A model generated the notes under the pieces. That model did no database searches, was not told the origin of the DNA, and saw nothing but the letters and a program-made list of their open reading frames with translations. This document shows, in pieces, positions 37,701 through 51,267 of a DNA stretch of 64,000 nucleotides; the first letter of the stretch is position 1; every line of letters begins with the position of its first letter. This stretch comes from Pyrocephalus nanus. Taxonomy: Eukaryota; Chordata; Aves; Passeriformes; Tyrannidae. A program made the translations under genes and the position numbers. The stretch is taken from the NCBI GenBank assembly GCA_038380795.1, contig CM076269.1, positions 4,836,001-4,900,000 of the forward strand, read 5' to 3'.

Positions 37701-39484
37701 AAGGAGGAATTTTCTTTTAAAGTCTTTTTCCTTTCCTTTGGTTTGGCAGATTTCTAGTCTTGTCCCACTTCTTTCTGCTAGAGTAGAGCTGACATGTGTG
37801 TCCTGACTGCTTAGCACATTGCTTGCCTCGATTGCATCAGCAGAAAATAGCCCAAGCATGAAGGGGTGTCCTGCAGTTTTCTAATTGAGAAATATATTTT
37901 CTTTTAACTTTGTCAAAATGAAGATTCTGAGTTAATTCAGTGCACAGTTTAGGTAATTCGGTAAAAAAAGTAATTAGGCTTTCCTTTTGGAAAAAAAAAT
38001 GAGTGGTTTGTGCATTCCTGGGAGCAGAGTGCCCTGCTTTGGGAATGACAGTCCAAACTGAGGTTGAATCATTAACCTAAAGGTTTCCCCAGTACTCCCT
38101 GATGTTACAGAAAGCTGAAGTTTGGTGTTCAATCACTTACCACAGAAAGCAACAACTTTGTAATTCTGATAATTGTTGGTTTTTTGGGAGTTAGGAAAGG
38201 AATTCCGTTTCTCTTGGAATAATTTTGAGATTGTTCTTTTACATTTAATTGTCTCCCCAAAGAAAACATGACCTGTGGCTAGAGGGGGTTTAGCTATAAC
38301 ATACACATGCAATAAAAATCTGCATTACAGCCTTATTTTATTTATTTCCTTTTATTGCATGAAACATGAGTCTTTTTAAAACCCTTGACATAATATTTTT
38401 TCAGTGATGTGGAACAGTGAATTTATTTCCCTCTTGTTCTAAGACAGATGACAAAGAGTACCTGGAAAAATTATAAGCAAGAGTTTATGTCTGGGTGGGC
38501 ACTGAACTTTTTTCTGGAGAGGAGGCTTTATGAGTGTGGATAGTGGGATGAGAAATATTACTCTGAAGATAACAGCTGAGGGTTTTATAAGCACTGTTTC
38601 AGACCTGTGCCAAACATCCTATTTTATAATGCACTTGCATAAATGCACTGTATTTTTTGGTACCAGAAAGCCCCATATCTTTCCAAACTAAGCCTGGGGC
38701 TTGGGTGGAGAATAAGGTTTCAGGGAGGGCAATATTGATTCTTCTGAAAGCAGTTGTGTACTTTCTCAGTTTTGACACTGGTAAAACAAGACATTTTCTG
38801 CAATATCTCTGCCATGTTTTGGCTCTTTTCCCCAGTAGTTCCTTTGTATACAGTAGAGGAATAGCTACTAATATTACATTAACTGGAGGAGAAAGAGAGA
38901 CCCTAAGTGAGAGTTCTCTGATTTCTATCTTAGTATTTTGAGTGGCCCCCCCATCTCTGTTTGTATCTGCTGTTGTGGGTTTAATTCCCCAGCTGTGCCA
39001 GGTGATGCTTTCTGACTCGGTAAACAAATGAATCTGCTTTCAGCTGATTCTTGATCTAATGTGATTTTTTTTGTTCTCAATTTTGATGTTCATCTGGAAG
39101 ACAAGAAAATGCATAAGTAATTATCTTAAGCATGACTGTCCTTTTTTGAAAGAAGTTTTCAGGGAGCTGTTTTCATTTGTCTGTTTTAAAAACTCCAATT
39201 TTTGTACAAGTGGTAACACGTACAAAACATCTGCTTAATGCAGGAGCCTGATGCCTGTTTGCTTTATGTTTTCCAAGGTCACCTAATTTTACCTCTAAAA
39301 CTTAGTCTGGCTGCTTATTCACAAATGCCATTGTAATTAGGATAGCTGATTGATCTGAATAACTTGAGACTTAAATAAAAACATGAGGTTTAGAGATTTG
39401 GGGGAGAAAATTACTAATTTTTTTCTCCTAAGAATTAGCCCCAATGTGTCCCTGACCGTGATTTCCCTTACATCTTTCCCCCAG
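34729..39484 (+). other. MAST2: MAST2 intron (4.8 kb, phase 2) containing a candidate microexon
   Basis: GT-AG intron from gtaagg to ttcccccag. It contains the 21-nt in-phase candidate microexon at 37190-37210, followed by a short TG repeat (37237-37247). A segment at 35377-35530 has splice-like ends but an in-frame stop. No transposon was recognised; the rest is unique AT-rich sequence. Confidence 0.88.
37190..37210 (+). CDS. MAST2: Candidate 21-nt MAST2 microexon (inserts SHGHRAD)
   Basis: The segment ccacggacacagagcagaca plus a final g is bounded by the acceptor ttttttccatacag and the donor gtaatg. The flanking intron is phase 2, and the 21 nt is symmetric. AG from the upstream exon plus C gives Ser; then come His-Gly-His-Arg-Ala-Asp; the final AG joins G of the next exon to restore Arg. 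The result reads VPAR-SHGHRAD-RTDGRRW without a stop. It would lengthen the linker just before the conserved [16 protein letters not shown] segment and add charged residues. Vertebrate microexons of 3-27 nt are mostly neural. A TG-rich run 26 nt downstream of the donor could bind CELF- or TDP-43-like factors, while an SRRM4-type UGC close to the acceptor is not evident. Chance occurrence cannot be excluded from one sequence. Confidence 0.55.
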
Positions 39485-39563
39485 GACGGATGGACGCCGC
39501 TGGTCCTTGGCCTCCCTTCCTTCATCTGGCTATGGAACAAACACTCCCAGTTCAACAGTTTCA
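39485..39563 (+). CDS. MAST2: MAST2 exon: [19 protein letters not shown] segment
   Basis: A 79-nt exon entering in phase 2 and leaving in phase 0. Its first base completes Arg, then it encodes [20 protein letters not shown] and PSSTVS. This is among the most conserved stretches of the MAST family and lies at about the start of the pre-kinase domain (DUF1908). RRWSL is a basophilic kinase or 14-3-3-like motif. The acceptor is ctttcccccag and the donor gtaagt. I could not find any in-frame difference from the human protein as I recall it in this exon, consistent with strong constraint. Confidence 0.96.
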
Positions 39564-42500
39564 GTAAGTGGCACAGACTTTTCCAAGCAATTCAGTTTGT
39601 ACAAATACACCCTAACAAATCAGCTTCTGAGTCTCTACTAAAATTATCTGATCTTTCTTCCTTGTTTTGCTAACCTTATTTAATATACTAATTATTATTA
39701 AATTTTTGTTTTTTTTAAATTATTGGTTCTGCTGCTTTTTTCCTCCATTTCCCAGCTCCTCTCATCTTGCACTTTTGCCTCAGTGAAATCCCAGTGCAGC
39801 ACTTGGCTTTGACTGATCAGTTGAGAGGCACAAATGTCTCCAAAGTGTCAGGACTCAGACATGGGGCATAATTACCTCCCTGCTCCCAGCTTTTTATGAC
39901 TGGGAAATGAAATTCTTGTCTGCTTTCAAGTTCTTAGTACGAAAACCTCTGCTATCAGGCTAGCAGAAAGAAAAAACTGATAAGCCATACCTGTTACTCT
40001 TCTCCAGTAATTTCAACCTCCTAATTAAGCTTTTTCAGTTCTCACACCCTTCATTAGGAAGACTGCTTGAGTTCAGCCAGCAGTGCCACTAAGAGAGCAC
40101 TGTGTTAACCCCTGTAACCCTCACGTGCTTCCTAAAATGAACCTGACTCTTTAGTTTAAGTGACCAAGGTTTTGTGGTTATCCATGTAACAACCCTGCAA
40201 AGCCAAGCATAGAAAAAGTAGAATTGTCAAGGCTGCCTGTGCAGACTTAATGTAAGCTGCTTTTGGATGTGTGTTATGGTGTCTCCAACTGTGTGGTAAC
40301 ATCACTGCCTCTTTCCATAGTATTTCTACTGATAATTTGGTTTTGTATAAATATTTTAGAGTATGTTCCTAATAATTATAATTCCATAGCATCATTAATT
40401 AGGACTCAGTGCTCCACATTATGCAAATCTTACACTGTATCACTTTTTTCCTTGTGAGCTGTTCTGTTAACTTCATCCATAAACTTTCTACTGCTTCTCA
40501 AACACAAACTTATCACAGAGTTCATTAGGAGGTGAGTGTTAAATTCAGTCTGTATAGCAAGAGAAGAAATTAGGGTCAAAAGTTTTCTTTTAGCATAAAT
40601 TGATATGACTAAAATTTGATTTTGCAATGTTAATCTTACCTCTATAGCCTCGTTTGCTCAGACACGTTCCTGCAGACTCCAGTTTGCACAATTTCCACTT
40701 TTTATTATCTTTTGAACTTCAAGACAGTTGGATTTTTTGTTGAATTTTTTAAAATGTTTTCCTATGGAAAAAACCAGCAAAAAACACACACAAAAATCTG
40801 AGATAGACATGTCTCATGGAAAGCGTCAGCTCAAATGGTGTAATTTTTCAAAGCATTATAAGTAACAGAAAACAGGATATGGTGTAATGAAAATCATGAA
40901 GTGATAGTTGTAGGTAGACCTGAATTCATCTTCCTGCAGAAAATAGTTAGATTAAAACATGTAATTCCAGGACTTTTTTTTTTTTTTTTCCCTAAATGGC
41001 TAATTCTCTCATCTCCTGTCCTTTTGCTGGTTCTGTGTTACAGTCTTAGTAGGACATTGAAAGGGGCTGTTTAGTAAGTAGTGATCCAATTGTTGCAGCT
41101 GTTAATCTTGATATTACATTTCTAAGCCAATCCTACTTAGGACTTGTCTATGACAACACTATTATCGTAGTATTTCACAGATTAGAATTAATTTGAATTG
41201 ATCTGAATAACACCTCTGAAGTTGATAAGTGGCATTATTCCTGCACAGACTTTAAAACCAGAATAAGGAGCAGTCAATGGGCTTGTCAAAAGGGCACGGT
41301 GAGTTAATGCTGCAGATCCAAATTTAACAGAATTTTGGGCTTCCATTTTGTGTGATCAGTCCTCAGGATTGTTTCTTTCTCAAGCAAGGTAGAAGGAAGG
41401 CAATAGACCTTCCTGCTGGTGCAGGTGTCAGCAGGACATGAGATAGCCAGAAGGGCAATGCCCATCGCGTGTCCTGCTGGCCTGAGTTTCTGTGTGAGAA
41501 CAAGAGCTGCACCTCTGTGGTCACAAATCAGCTGCTCTGTCAACCTCCTGAACAAACCAAGGCCTTTATGTAGTCTAAGGTCAGTGAGAACCTGTAGATT
41601 CTGTTTAATTTTTTACTTCCAAAGGAGTCATGACACTACAAAAAAAACCCCCAAACCAACAACCCACATTTATCCTTTTCATACAAACCATGAAGACCAG
41701 ATAAATGTTGTCAGAGCAACTGTGGAAAAGCTGAAGAGGACCTTCTTTCAGCTTCGATGAACATAAAATAATCAGTTAAATGGGCCAATATAGAATTATT
41801 TTTAAGCAACTAATCTTCTATTCACTTTCTAGATGCAGAGTTAGTTTATAAGCTACTGTAGTATTGGCTTAGCTTTGCCTTCTCCAGTTTAAAAAAAAAA
41901 AATTAATTCTACATCTGTAATTAAGACACCAGGGGGGTGTTTGTGTTAGCCTGCTGCAAGTGTTGAGTACTGTGATGTGATTACTTAAAAATCAATACTT
42001 CAGAAGTGTTTCACTTTGCTTTCATGGTTTTTCATTAAAAGGTTATACCCCTTAACGCTGCTGGAGAAGCCCTTGGCAGAGAAAAGTCCATGGTCTTTAT
42101 CTTCAGGGCTTTCATTAATTATTCTTTGGAATTCTAAACTTTGTGATCTGATTGCTTTTAGGGAGAGGGAACAAGAGTTGCACCATTTGAACTGATACTT
42201 TCTATGTGACTTGTTTCTCTCAGATTTGTTGGTTGATTGGGTGTTTTTCCTCAGAAAATGTCAATCAAAAAGATCCAGCTGTATGACAAGAGATATATAG
42301 GCTTTTTTCCCCATGTTAGGTGAGCTAAAGCTTCAGTCATGTGTGTCATATCATGTATAATTCTCTCCTAACAATACTTCTGGTACTGGAATGCAGTGCT
42401 TCCAGTTTGAGTGAGGGCCATTGTAACAAAAATACAAGTTTTTCTACTGGAACATTGTACATAATGAATTTCACCAGATAATAATGACCCTTAGAACTTA

Positions 42501-43472
42501 GGTTTAGGGTGATGTTTTTAATAAGGCCCAGTGGTGTTACTCAGTGCTACCCTGGTTATTCAGCACTTTTTTTTCCCCTTTTTTTTAAAAAGAGAATTTT
42601 TAATTTGTCCTTACATAATATATTTTCTTACTTCTGTAAAATGGAAAGGGGCATTGAAAAATCACACACACAAAAAATACATTTCTTAGTTGATTTACAA
42701 CTTTTTTTTCCCCTGGAATGTCCAACATTTGATGTTATTAGCATTTCCTAGAGATATTTGTTTTAATCTCAGGTTTTATGAGGTTCAAGAATTAAAACAG
42801 TTTCATGTCTATCATTATCACAGGACACGTGTCAGATAAATGCATCAACCTATTTACAGATGAATAATCTGTTTAACTCTCTAACAAGAAACTCTGTTAA
42901 TCTTAAAACGAAATTGGGGATTTTCATTTTATTGTTGCCTCCTTGGTTAGAGAAGAAGCCTGATGGGTAAAGGAAAGGAGAAATAAAATCCTGACCATTT
43001 ACAGTAAAAATTTCCAGTGAGAGTCAGTAATGAGTAAAAAAGTCCACACAGCTCCATAGCATTCTGCATGCCAGTGGAACTCCTGAGCTAAGAGAGAGTG
43101 AGGGAAAGGGAAAGAAAGTTGCTCACCACTCCAGGAACCTCCTTGTCCTCTCCAGAGCAGCGCTGGTACTCCCGTACCTTCCTTTCCGTCTCCTGATAAT
43201 AAATTATCTGCATGATCAGATGGAACGGTTCCAGAATCGGATGCAGTGGTTTCCCCAGCCCTCTCCCAAAGTTTTCCTGATCTCACCAGCTCTGTCATAG
43301 AATGTGAGGGTTGGCTTAGCCTAAGGAGAGCAATGAAAAGAGGCACCTGGTCTGATAAATAGCTTTCTTTTCCGCTGGAGCGTCTGGCAGAGCCCGTTCC
43401 TCTTCCATTCATTAGCTGACCCCTATGCATGCGTTTAGTGCATTTCTTTTCTGTATTTTTTTCTGTACTCAG
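39564..43472 (+). other. MAST2: MAST2 intron (3.9 kb, phase 0)
   Basis: GT-AG intron from gtaagt to tttctgtactcag. Mostly AT-rich unique sequence with short T and A runs (for example around 40.98 kb). No transposon or convincing exon was recognised. An open frame on the minus strand at 42999-43430 has no recognisable domain. Confidence 0.88.
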
Positions 43473-43627
43473 TCATCATGCTCATCTCAGGAGAAGCTGC
43501 ACCAGCTGCCCTTTCAGCCCACGGCAGATGAACTTCATTTCCTGACAAAGCATTTCAGTACCGAGAGCATCACTGATGAGGAAGGGCGCCATTCTCCAGC
43601 CTTGAGGCCTCGATCCCGCAGTCTCAG
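43473..43627 (+). CDS. MAST2: MAST2 exon: [21 protein letters not shown] segment
   Basis: A 155-nt exon entering in phase 0 and leaving in phase 2. It encodes [20 protein letters not shown], continues [18 protein letters not shown], and ends [13 protein letters not shown] plus two bases of a Ser codon. The wording [21 protein letters not shown] with no Gly before STES points to MAST2 rather than MAST1, which has an FGSTES-type sequence. The segment belongs to the pre-kinase (DUF1908) region. The end is an Arg/Ser-rich tail that continues into SPGRSP in the next exon and forms a cluster of potential phosphorylation sites. The acceptor is ctgtactcag and the donor gtgagc. Confidence 0.96.
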
Positions 43628-46600
43628 GTGAGCTTTGGGTCGTTCCTTGAATTTTTAAGACGTTGGACACATGTATGGCATTCCTATGTCTGCTTTCAAA
43701 TCTGCTGCATTCCTGTATGTGCTTCCAAATCCAAGAATGTTCGTTTGTAGTTGCTTTGTTATTGCTTTTGAAACTATTTGGGTCAATATTTAGCTCACCT
43801 CACCCAATCAGAAAATATTTTTTTTCTTTTTTTTTTTTTTACATCTGATGCTGAGTTTTTGGATTGCAAAATGATTGGTATAGTCTGCTTTTGTATCTTC
43901 ACAATAACTCTATGAAAGCACGGTCCCCAAGTGTCTCAGACTAAATCCATAGAACGTAGATTTCCTGTAGTGAAGTTTCTTCTCAGAATTTTGCTACAGT
44001 GACCATAAGGATGTGGTTGCAGCCACTGTTAATAACTTTTCTGGCAGTGTTTCTGAGGGAATATGAAAACTAGAGCTGATAAAGTAAAAAGCTTAAATGG
44101 AATTGCCCCCCAGAGTTATTTTGTCATAGCACTGAAAACGTTTCTCCTGCATTAGTAGTTGAATAATTTTTGCTGTTGCTTCAGAGAACTGGTTATTCAA
44201 AGATAGCTATCCAGGGGTTATTTCCTTGTGCAATTGATTTTGCCATACATAAAACCAGAAGCAACTAGAATTTCATCTTTCGTGGAATTACAGAATGGAT
44301 GAGGTTGGAAAGGACCTCTGGTGGTCATCCTGTCCAAACCCCTGCTCAAGCAGACTGCCCAGGAGCATGTCCATATGGCTTTTGAAAATCTCCAGGGACA
44401 GAGATTCCACAGAGTCTATGAGCAACCTTTTTTGCAGGTCTAAAACAATTGTGTGGAATAAATCCACAAACATTTTGTGTCATGGCAAAAGCCTCAAGTT
44501 TTGCTATGCCTTTAGTGATGGACCAAGTGAATGAAAGTCTAGGGGTGTATACTCTAGGCACAGCTTCTTGTGAAAGAAAAAGAGTTTATACAAGCAGAGT
44601 TCAAGGAGGTCTCCATTCTGCTTCTCTTCTGAGGGTGTCAGAGGTGGATATCACCCTTAAATTCATGGACAATTTTCAAAAACCTCTGCCAGCTGGAAAT
44701 GCTGAATCAGTGTGCCCAGCTCAGGACCTAGTTGAGGGTTTTTAAGAGAAGGAAGTGAAACAGGCCAGGATAATAAAAAAAATCCACAGTGAGTATTGTT
44801 TCATGGCAGAGCTGACCTTTGATAATTATTTGTATGTTCTAAACTTCAGTGCAGGCTGCATGGTAATTGCATATGGATCTACTAAGTGTAGTTACACAGT
44901 AATCTGCAGGAGCAGGTAAGTGCTGTGGGTAGTAGCACACTTAGCCTGTGACCTCTGCCAATTACCACGTAGTAAAAGACTATTAGTTATATGATTTGTA
45001 CTAAGTCTCTTTGAACAATAGTCCTACTTCAGTCCTCTTGCTGTCACTCTTAACACTGACTACAGCTAAGTAGTGTAACTGTAGTGGCACTAATTCTCTA
45101 TAGATCAGGCAGCTGTTGTAGGTAGACAACACATGGCTAAAGCAATTATTACCCTTTCTAACTCAGGTGTGTTCCTGCTGTAGAAGACACTTTTGCTAAT
45201 ATAAGAATGATTTACACAACAGTGGAAGAGCCCAATTTTATTTTCTTCCTTGTTAATATGGGTTATCAGCTTGCTGAGAATTTTAAAGCCAATTTAAAGC
45301 AGAGTTATCATGTAGTAGGTTTAGAATTTCTGATAAGACAAGATTAATTCAGTGTGTCATACAACTGATTAAGCTTGAATACTTTCTCTGGCTCTCTCTG
45401 GTTGTTAGTGTGGTAATGGCCAGTTCTATTGGTATTCCAAAGCTTTGAATGAACTAATTTAATTTTTTCAACTTTCTGTGCCTCATTTGTTTTTCATTTT
45501 GCTTATTGCTGGTACTGTGATGCTGAGTGACTCTAAAGCACCCTTGCCACTACCAAGCATTCATACTGACCCCTTGCACCTCCAAGGGAAATTGATATGT
45601 CAGTCCAACCACTTGGAGCAATGTTTGCAGGAGTAAATAACCTCTTTGACAGGAGGTAGCCTGTCCTTGTAAACAAACAAGTACTGAAATACGTGCAGAC
45701 CAGACCTCATTCACTGCCCAAAGCTGGCTTCTTTATTTGCCCACACCTTAGAATTGTCTCACTTGGTGAGAGGCTATTTTCACTTACTTGAAAAACAAAA
45801 GCTGAGCAGTTAATGTGTTGAAAATTTAGCAGGCGTTTCCTAAAAATGTATATTTTCATAAGCATTTAATGGTCTTGTTTGATCGGCTTTAATGAAAAGC
45901 AGTTGAACAAAATATATCAGACATTTTCCTTAATTGACAGCCATGGCTTTGTCATTTAGAAGATGGCCTGATTGTTAACATGTTTTCATTTTTCATCCTA
46001 TGTGACTGCAGCCTTACATCTCTTTTTGTGCAAGAGGAACTGGCATTTTGAGATGTCACTGTCAAGTGCTGGGACTTTTTTGTCTCTGTAACCCAAGAAT
46101 TTTTAGAAGTGTCAGATGATCCTTTTATGCTCCTAGATACAGAGTACTGCCTGGATGTAACTTTTGGAAAAATACACTTCTTCAGCTAGAAATTTACCGT
46201 TTTCTTGTACCTAGCTGCAGATGTTCTGTTTGTACAGAACACTTCTAACGATCAAACTGGATGAAAAGAATAATAAAGCACAAAGTTGGGGAGGGTAGTG
46301 TTGTCTGCCCTACTCCAACAGGTCGGTAGCAGTTTGTTTGAGGTGTTCTGCCAGTGTGGCTTGAAGATACTCATATTTATCTAATCACACCTTACTTGAA
46401 ATGCCTTGAATTTCAGCACTGAAGAAATGGCTTTGGTTCTTTCCTGGCTGCTTTCAAGGCAGAGGGGAAGGAGGGATCGGTGACCAACATTGGGATGCAA
46501 AAGTGTGACATTCTTACAAACTCCAGGAGTCTGTTTTCTCATCTGTCTCAAAAACATCCAGCACCCACATGCTTAGTGAAAGAATTTCCATCTGACCCAC

Positions 46601-49600
46601 CTGTTTTGGTGCTTACAGTGTGTCTTCAGTGCAAGAGAATATTTCTTTATTACCTGCAGAAGTAATTCCTAAATATCTCTCAACTGTTCTCCTTTTTCGT
46701 GTGAGGCAACCTTCAAATCCTTCAGGTTACTGACCAACAGAGAGATCCCCAGGCTACATTCCCTTGTTTTGAACAACCCTGGGCTTTACCTGAAGATTTT
46801 ACTCCCTGGAGTAAAACACATGAAGAGTTGTGAATTCTTGCACTGAACTTTGCATCATTACTCTTTTTAAGTTAGAGAGATGCTGCCCTCCATCTTTTTT
46901 CCCAGTTCTCTTTGCTTGTCATCTTTAGCAGTTGCTAACACGTGGGAATGTGTGGAGAATGTCAGAGATAAAAGTGGAGTTAACTAATAATGACTTCTCC
47001 AGGAGCTGCCTTTGTGCAGTCACTCAGCCCACCAATCTGCCCGTTTTTCTTGATCTCTTTTTGTATTTCAGGGTAATGTTGTCTAGGGAGAAAGGCCTGA
47101 AGATTGTTGCAATGAATTTTTATGTAGCCGAAGTAGATGAGATCATCCTTAATCAGATATGCTCCTTCATCTCTTTGCTGGGTGGTGCTTTTTAAATGCG
47201 ATCCTCCAACCTGACTTTCGACACGCTGGATCCTGCCATCAACAATTTACAGAGAAAACTCCTAGAAAAATGCCAGTTGCCAAAAAAGTCTTTTAAGAAT
47301 AAAACACCCAAGATGGGGAGCAGGAATAGGTGTTGTGAATCCCCACCAGTGGACCTGCATAGACCCTTTTTTATCTTTGAAACTGATCCTGCAGGTTGGG
47401 GGGCTCTCTCACCTCACTGCACTGAAGTGGCAGCTTTAACCACCTGAGTAATCTTGGTGGCTTCATCCCTTTGTGCTGCTGCACTCAGGAAGTGCCATCC
47501 ACCACAGGCTGTGGAATGGGGATTCTCAGAGCCAGGGATTTGCCTGAGAAGGATAATGGTTTTATGTTCTGAAGCATAAGGCATCTGTTCCTCATGGAAA
47601 TACTTTCTAACTGCATTACAGATAACATTGGTCTCTTTGTTTCCTCTCTCAAGACAGTGAGTTCTGTGAACCTGACTCAAAAAGGTTCTTCAGAGTGACT
47701 GGTTTTATATTTATTAATTTTGGGGTTCACTCACCATTTTCATGGTTTTCTATTATGAGGAAAACAGGATATTCCTTTTTGCCCTTTGTACTGCTCGTTA
47801 CTCTGACTTTCTGCTTTCATTCTAAAGCAGTCTCAGTCTTTGTTGGCATGCATAAAAAACCTGAAGAAAGAGCTAGTTGCATCCCCTGATGCTTGTGGAG
47901 TTTTCTGACTTCTAATATTAATGTAATTTTCCTGAGGTTAAAGATTTAAGTATTTATTTCCTGAGAGAAGAGGAAGACTTACCTTCAGCACTAGGTTTAT
48001 CTTCGTGTCTACTTCATTCAAATTTTAGCTTTCTAGTTTTAAAATTCCGTATTTTGCATGTCTGGAAAGGACAGAAGATTAGGGCCTATGGTTTTAAGTT
48101 TCCTGTGGCTGCTGACTTTTGTCATGTACTGTAAATACAGCCTAATTAAACCTTTATGTACAGGATGAAATCAGAGGGAAGCACAGTGCTTTCAGCTTCT
48201 CTGCTTTTTCCTAATAAATACAGCTGTCACAGTGAAGGAAAAATTAGGTATTCATAAACATCTCAGTTTTATTTAGTCACACTTAAACTAGATTTTGTAA
48301 GATTTCAGTTATTACTGTAAATGCTACTCCTTGAAATAGCTGTCTATAAGCTATTTTCACTTTCTAGCATCAGATAAGGACACATGAGTTTTGACAAGTT
48401 GAAGGCTATAGAAATCTTTATGGGAGATAGATATCACTGGAAGTCTACCACCACATCTTTCATAAAGTGGAGGGAGGGTGAAGAAGGGGAAAAGAGAGAG
48501 TAGTTTTTCATTCTGCTGCTCAGCTTAAGGGGACAGATATTATTCTTCTAATGTCTGCTCTGCTGAAGTGAAAAACTCACTGACAATGATCATTTCTTTG
48601 ACTTACCTATCTGCACCAAGAAAAGAGAAGCAGCCTGCTTTTTGTCTTAAAATGTTATGCACGTGCACAGCATGTGTCCTCTGTTTTGCAGAAAATAATC
48701 TGTTCCTTTGTGAGGCTGGAAATGTTAAACTGGTTTTACTTCTGTACGTGAAATTTTTGGTGCTAGATAGATGTGTGAAGCTTTTGCATTTGAAAAGCTG
48801 TCATGCCAGTAAAATATATTAAACTCCTTTTATCTTTTTTTTTTTTTCTTCTAGATTTCCTTATGTTCTCCCTTGGTGGCCCTAAGTTATCTGCCCAGTC
48901 CTTGTTTCTTTTTCACTTGGTTGTGTCTCAGAGGTGCTGTAAAGTACCCAGCAGTGCCAGGCAGACAGCCTTTCGTTACTTAGTCAGTTATCCAGCTAAT
49001 TATTTCCTTAGTTTCCCAAGCTAAGGATCAACATTAAAAATTATGATGCATTATATTATGTTGAAGCCTTGCTATAGCCAGCTAAGCCTGCTATATTGAG
49101 CAAATTTTATTTTGAATGACAATGTGAACCTTGATCCGAGACTTTTATCCAGAGCTTTATGGGTGGTGCTCTGCTGTTTTAGGTGGTAAAAAGTGGCACT
49201 GAGCTCCCAAAGGTGAGAGACAAAACTACCAGTGCCCAAGGAAGCGGAGGGATTTTAAGTGTTTATTTTCTTGCCAATTGGTGTGCACAGAAATTGTTTC
49301 AGAATTGTAAAAAATAAAAGCGAACCCAATAAATTCTCCTGTCACCATAGCTCTCCCCAAGGAAATGCTACATCTGCTGGCAGGACAGCTCAAGTAGCTT
49401 GATTTCTGCATAGCTCTTAATTTTCTGTATCCATATGAATAAAGTGCCTTGAAAGCAAAAGGCAAAGTCCCTCATGTTTTATTGTAGCCCAAAGATACCA
49501 AATACTTAGCATGTGCAAATTTTACTGCTAAAATGAAGTATGTGTGTGCCTCCATATTTCTGTAGTTAGTATCGAAGAGCTTATATATCCTTGTAATTTA

Positions 49601-51267
49601 TACCTCACTTAGATCACACAGTGAAAAATTACATTAGAGAGAAATAAATTCTTCAGTAAATCTGTTCACCAAGTCCTTCAGCTCCGTGTGAAGTACCAGT
49701 AAACAAGTGTTGTGTTTGTGTCAGCTTCTTTGGCCTTAGAGAAAAAAGAAGATACATGGGGGGATTTGCTTATAAGCCTGCAATTTAAATGTTCTTATCC
49801 TTCTGCTTAATCATGTCATACACTACATATGAATATCAATGTAAGTTTCTTCTTAAAGGAAAATTTCCCTGATTAAAAATAGCTATCTACCAAGCTAAGG
49901 GAAGCTGATGAAAATGTGTTTTTACTTCACATCCAAAACATTCAAATCAGTATTTTTCTCCTTCAGTGTAAGGACTCAGTGAGAGATTTAATCTGAAGTG
50001 CTTTTCCCAAGCTAAGGGATAAACAGTAATAAAAACAAGACACGATGTAATTAATGGAATTTCAGCACAAAGCCTGAAAAGAGATTGGTATTGCTGTAGT
50101 CTGTGAGACAGAGAGTTAAATTTTTTTTGGATTGTTAATATATGTTGCCAGAAGAATATTTTTCCCTTTAAATAGGTTAGCAACAAGGTAGTAACTGTAA
50201 TGCATTCCAAGTTTAAAATGCATTTATTCCATTTAGGGAGATTCATTTCATCCTCCACTAGAAAGTTGGAAATGTTTGAACTCATTCAAGATAAAATTGT
50301 ATTTTTTGACATAGATTATTTTTAGCAGTATTTGGTACTCTTAAAATCACGAAGACAACGATCATGTAAGATGCCAAATAATTGAAGCCCTTGCTTGTCT
50401 TGAACATTAAAACAAGGTAACTGGAGAAATGAGATGCTGCAGGCAGTCCTGTAGCTGGGGATTATCTGCATTACCTCATCTGCTGTCCTCAGTGGCAGGA
50501 TGAGTCAGAGCACTGCATACCATCAGATGTGATGAAACAAGATGCAACTCTTCTCTGTAAAAAAAAACCAAAACAACCCACCCAAACACTAATATAAATG
50601 CAGCTTGTCAAGATTCAGTGTCCTGGTTTTTTTTGGTGTGCTTGAAGTTCCTTGCTAAGCCATGCATAGATGCATATTTATCCCTGGTGTGACGTGCCTC
50701 AAGGGAGTGCACTTTTCATAAAAATATTCTGTTCCTGTTGCTTGTGGCATTTATATATAAGATTTAGTTGAATAACCCTGCTTGTGCATCCCTCCTGTAT
50801 TGTGGTATCCTTCAGACAAAGGAGAGCAAGTCATCTCAACTTCCTTGCTTCCTATTGCTCTGCTCCCTTCTGGCACTGGAGGCTCCAGTGATTTCTTTTG
50901 GAGCAGGGCTGCTCCTGCTGCCATTTAGGGCAGCAGCACAACAAGGGAGATAACAAATGTATCTGCAACAAATGCACTGGGGTTTTACCTGCTTCTGTGT
51001 TAGGGCTTGTCTAACCAAAATTTACCAAAAATAGGTGGGGTTTTGCCTGAGTCCACGTGCAGACAGGAGTGTTGGCAGTTTCCAGATCACTGCAGGCTGC
51101 CATTGCTGGCTGGGATTTTCCCTCAGGATAAGCATCTGCCCATTACTGAAGGGAACTCAAAGGTTTGGAAGGGCTGCAGTCGGTGTGGCAGTTATGACCA
51201 GTACTGGATTTTGAAAGGTTTTGGTGGGATATCTGTAAATGATAACATCATTTCTTTTCTCCTCTAG
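43628..51267 (+). other. MAST2: MAST2 intron (7.6 kb, phase 2)
   Basis: GT-AG intron from gtgagc to ttttctcctctag, the longest complete intron in the window. It holds an antisense CR1 fragment at 44283-44430 and a 66-nt in-phase exon-like segment at 44850-44915 with a weak acceptor. A strong acceptor-like site near 47.07 kb has no good partner donor. The rest is AT-rich and unrecognised. Confidence 0.88.
44283..44430 (-). mobile_element. CR1 LINE fragment, antisense to MAST2
   Basis: In + orientation the piece starts tggaattacagaatggatga and continues ggttggaaaggacctctggt, ggtcatcctgtccaaacccc, tgctcaagcagactgcccag and gagcatgtccatatggcttt. It then runs into tccagggacagagattccac, the reverse complement of a CR1 3' region. 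It is about 150 bases long, diverged, and fades after agcaacc. It has no coding capacity. Confidence 0.88.

Noticed and set aside
38599..39027. 142-codon minus-strand ORF
   Set aside because: No recognisable protein family and no supporting gene structure.
43296..43340. tcatagaatgtgagggttgg, resembling an antisense CR1 start
   Set aside because: The resemblance ends after about 25 bases and the following sequence does not fit CR1.
42999..43430. 143-codon minus-strand ORF ending just before the MAST2 exon at 43473
   Set aside because: No recognised family, and low-complexity runs of Gly/Ser/Arg. It is best explained as chance in a slightly GC-richer patch.
47072..47195. Strong acceptor ctttttgtatttcag followed by an open frame in MAST2 phase
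   Set aside because: No acceptable donor before the stop at about 47193, and no similarity to MAST proteins.
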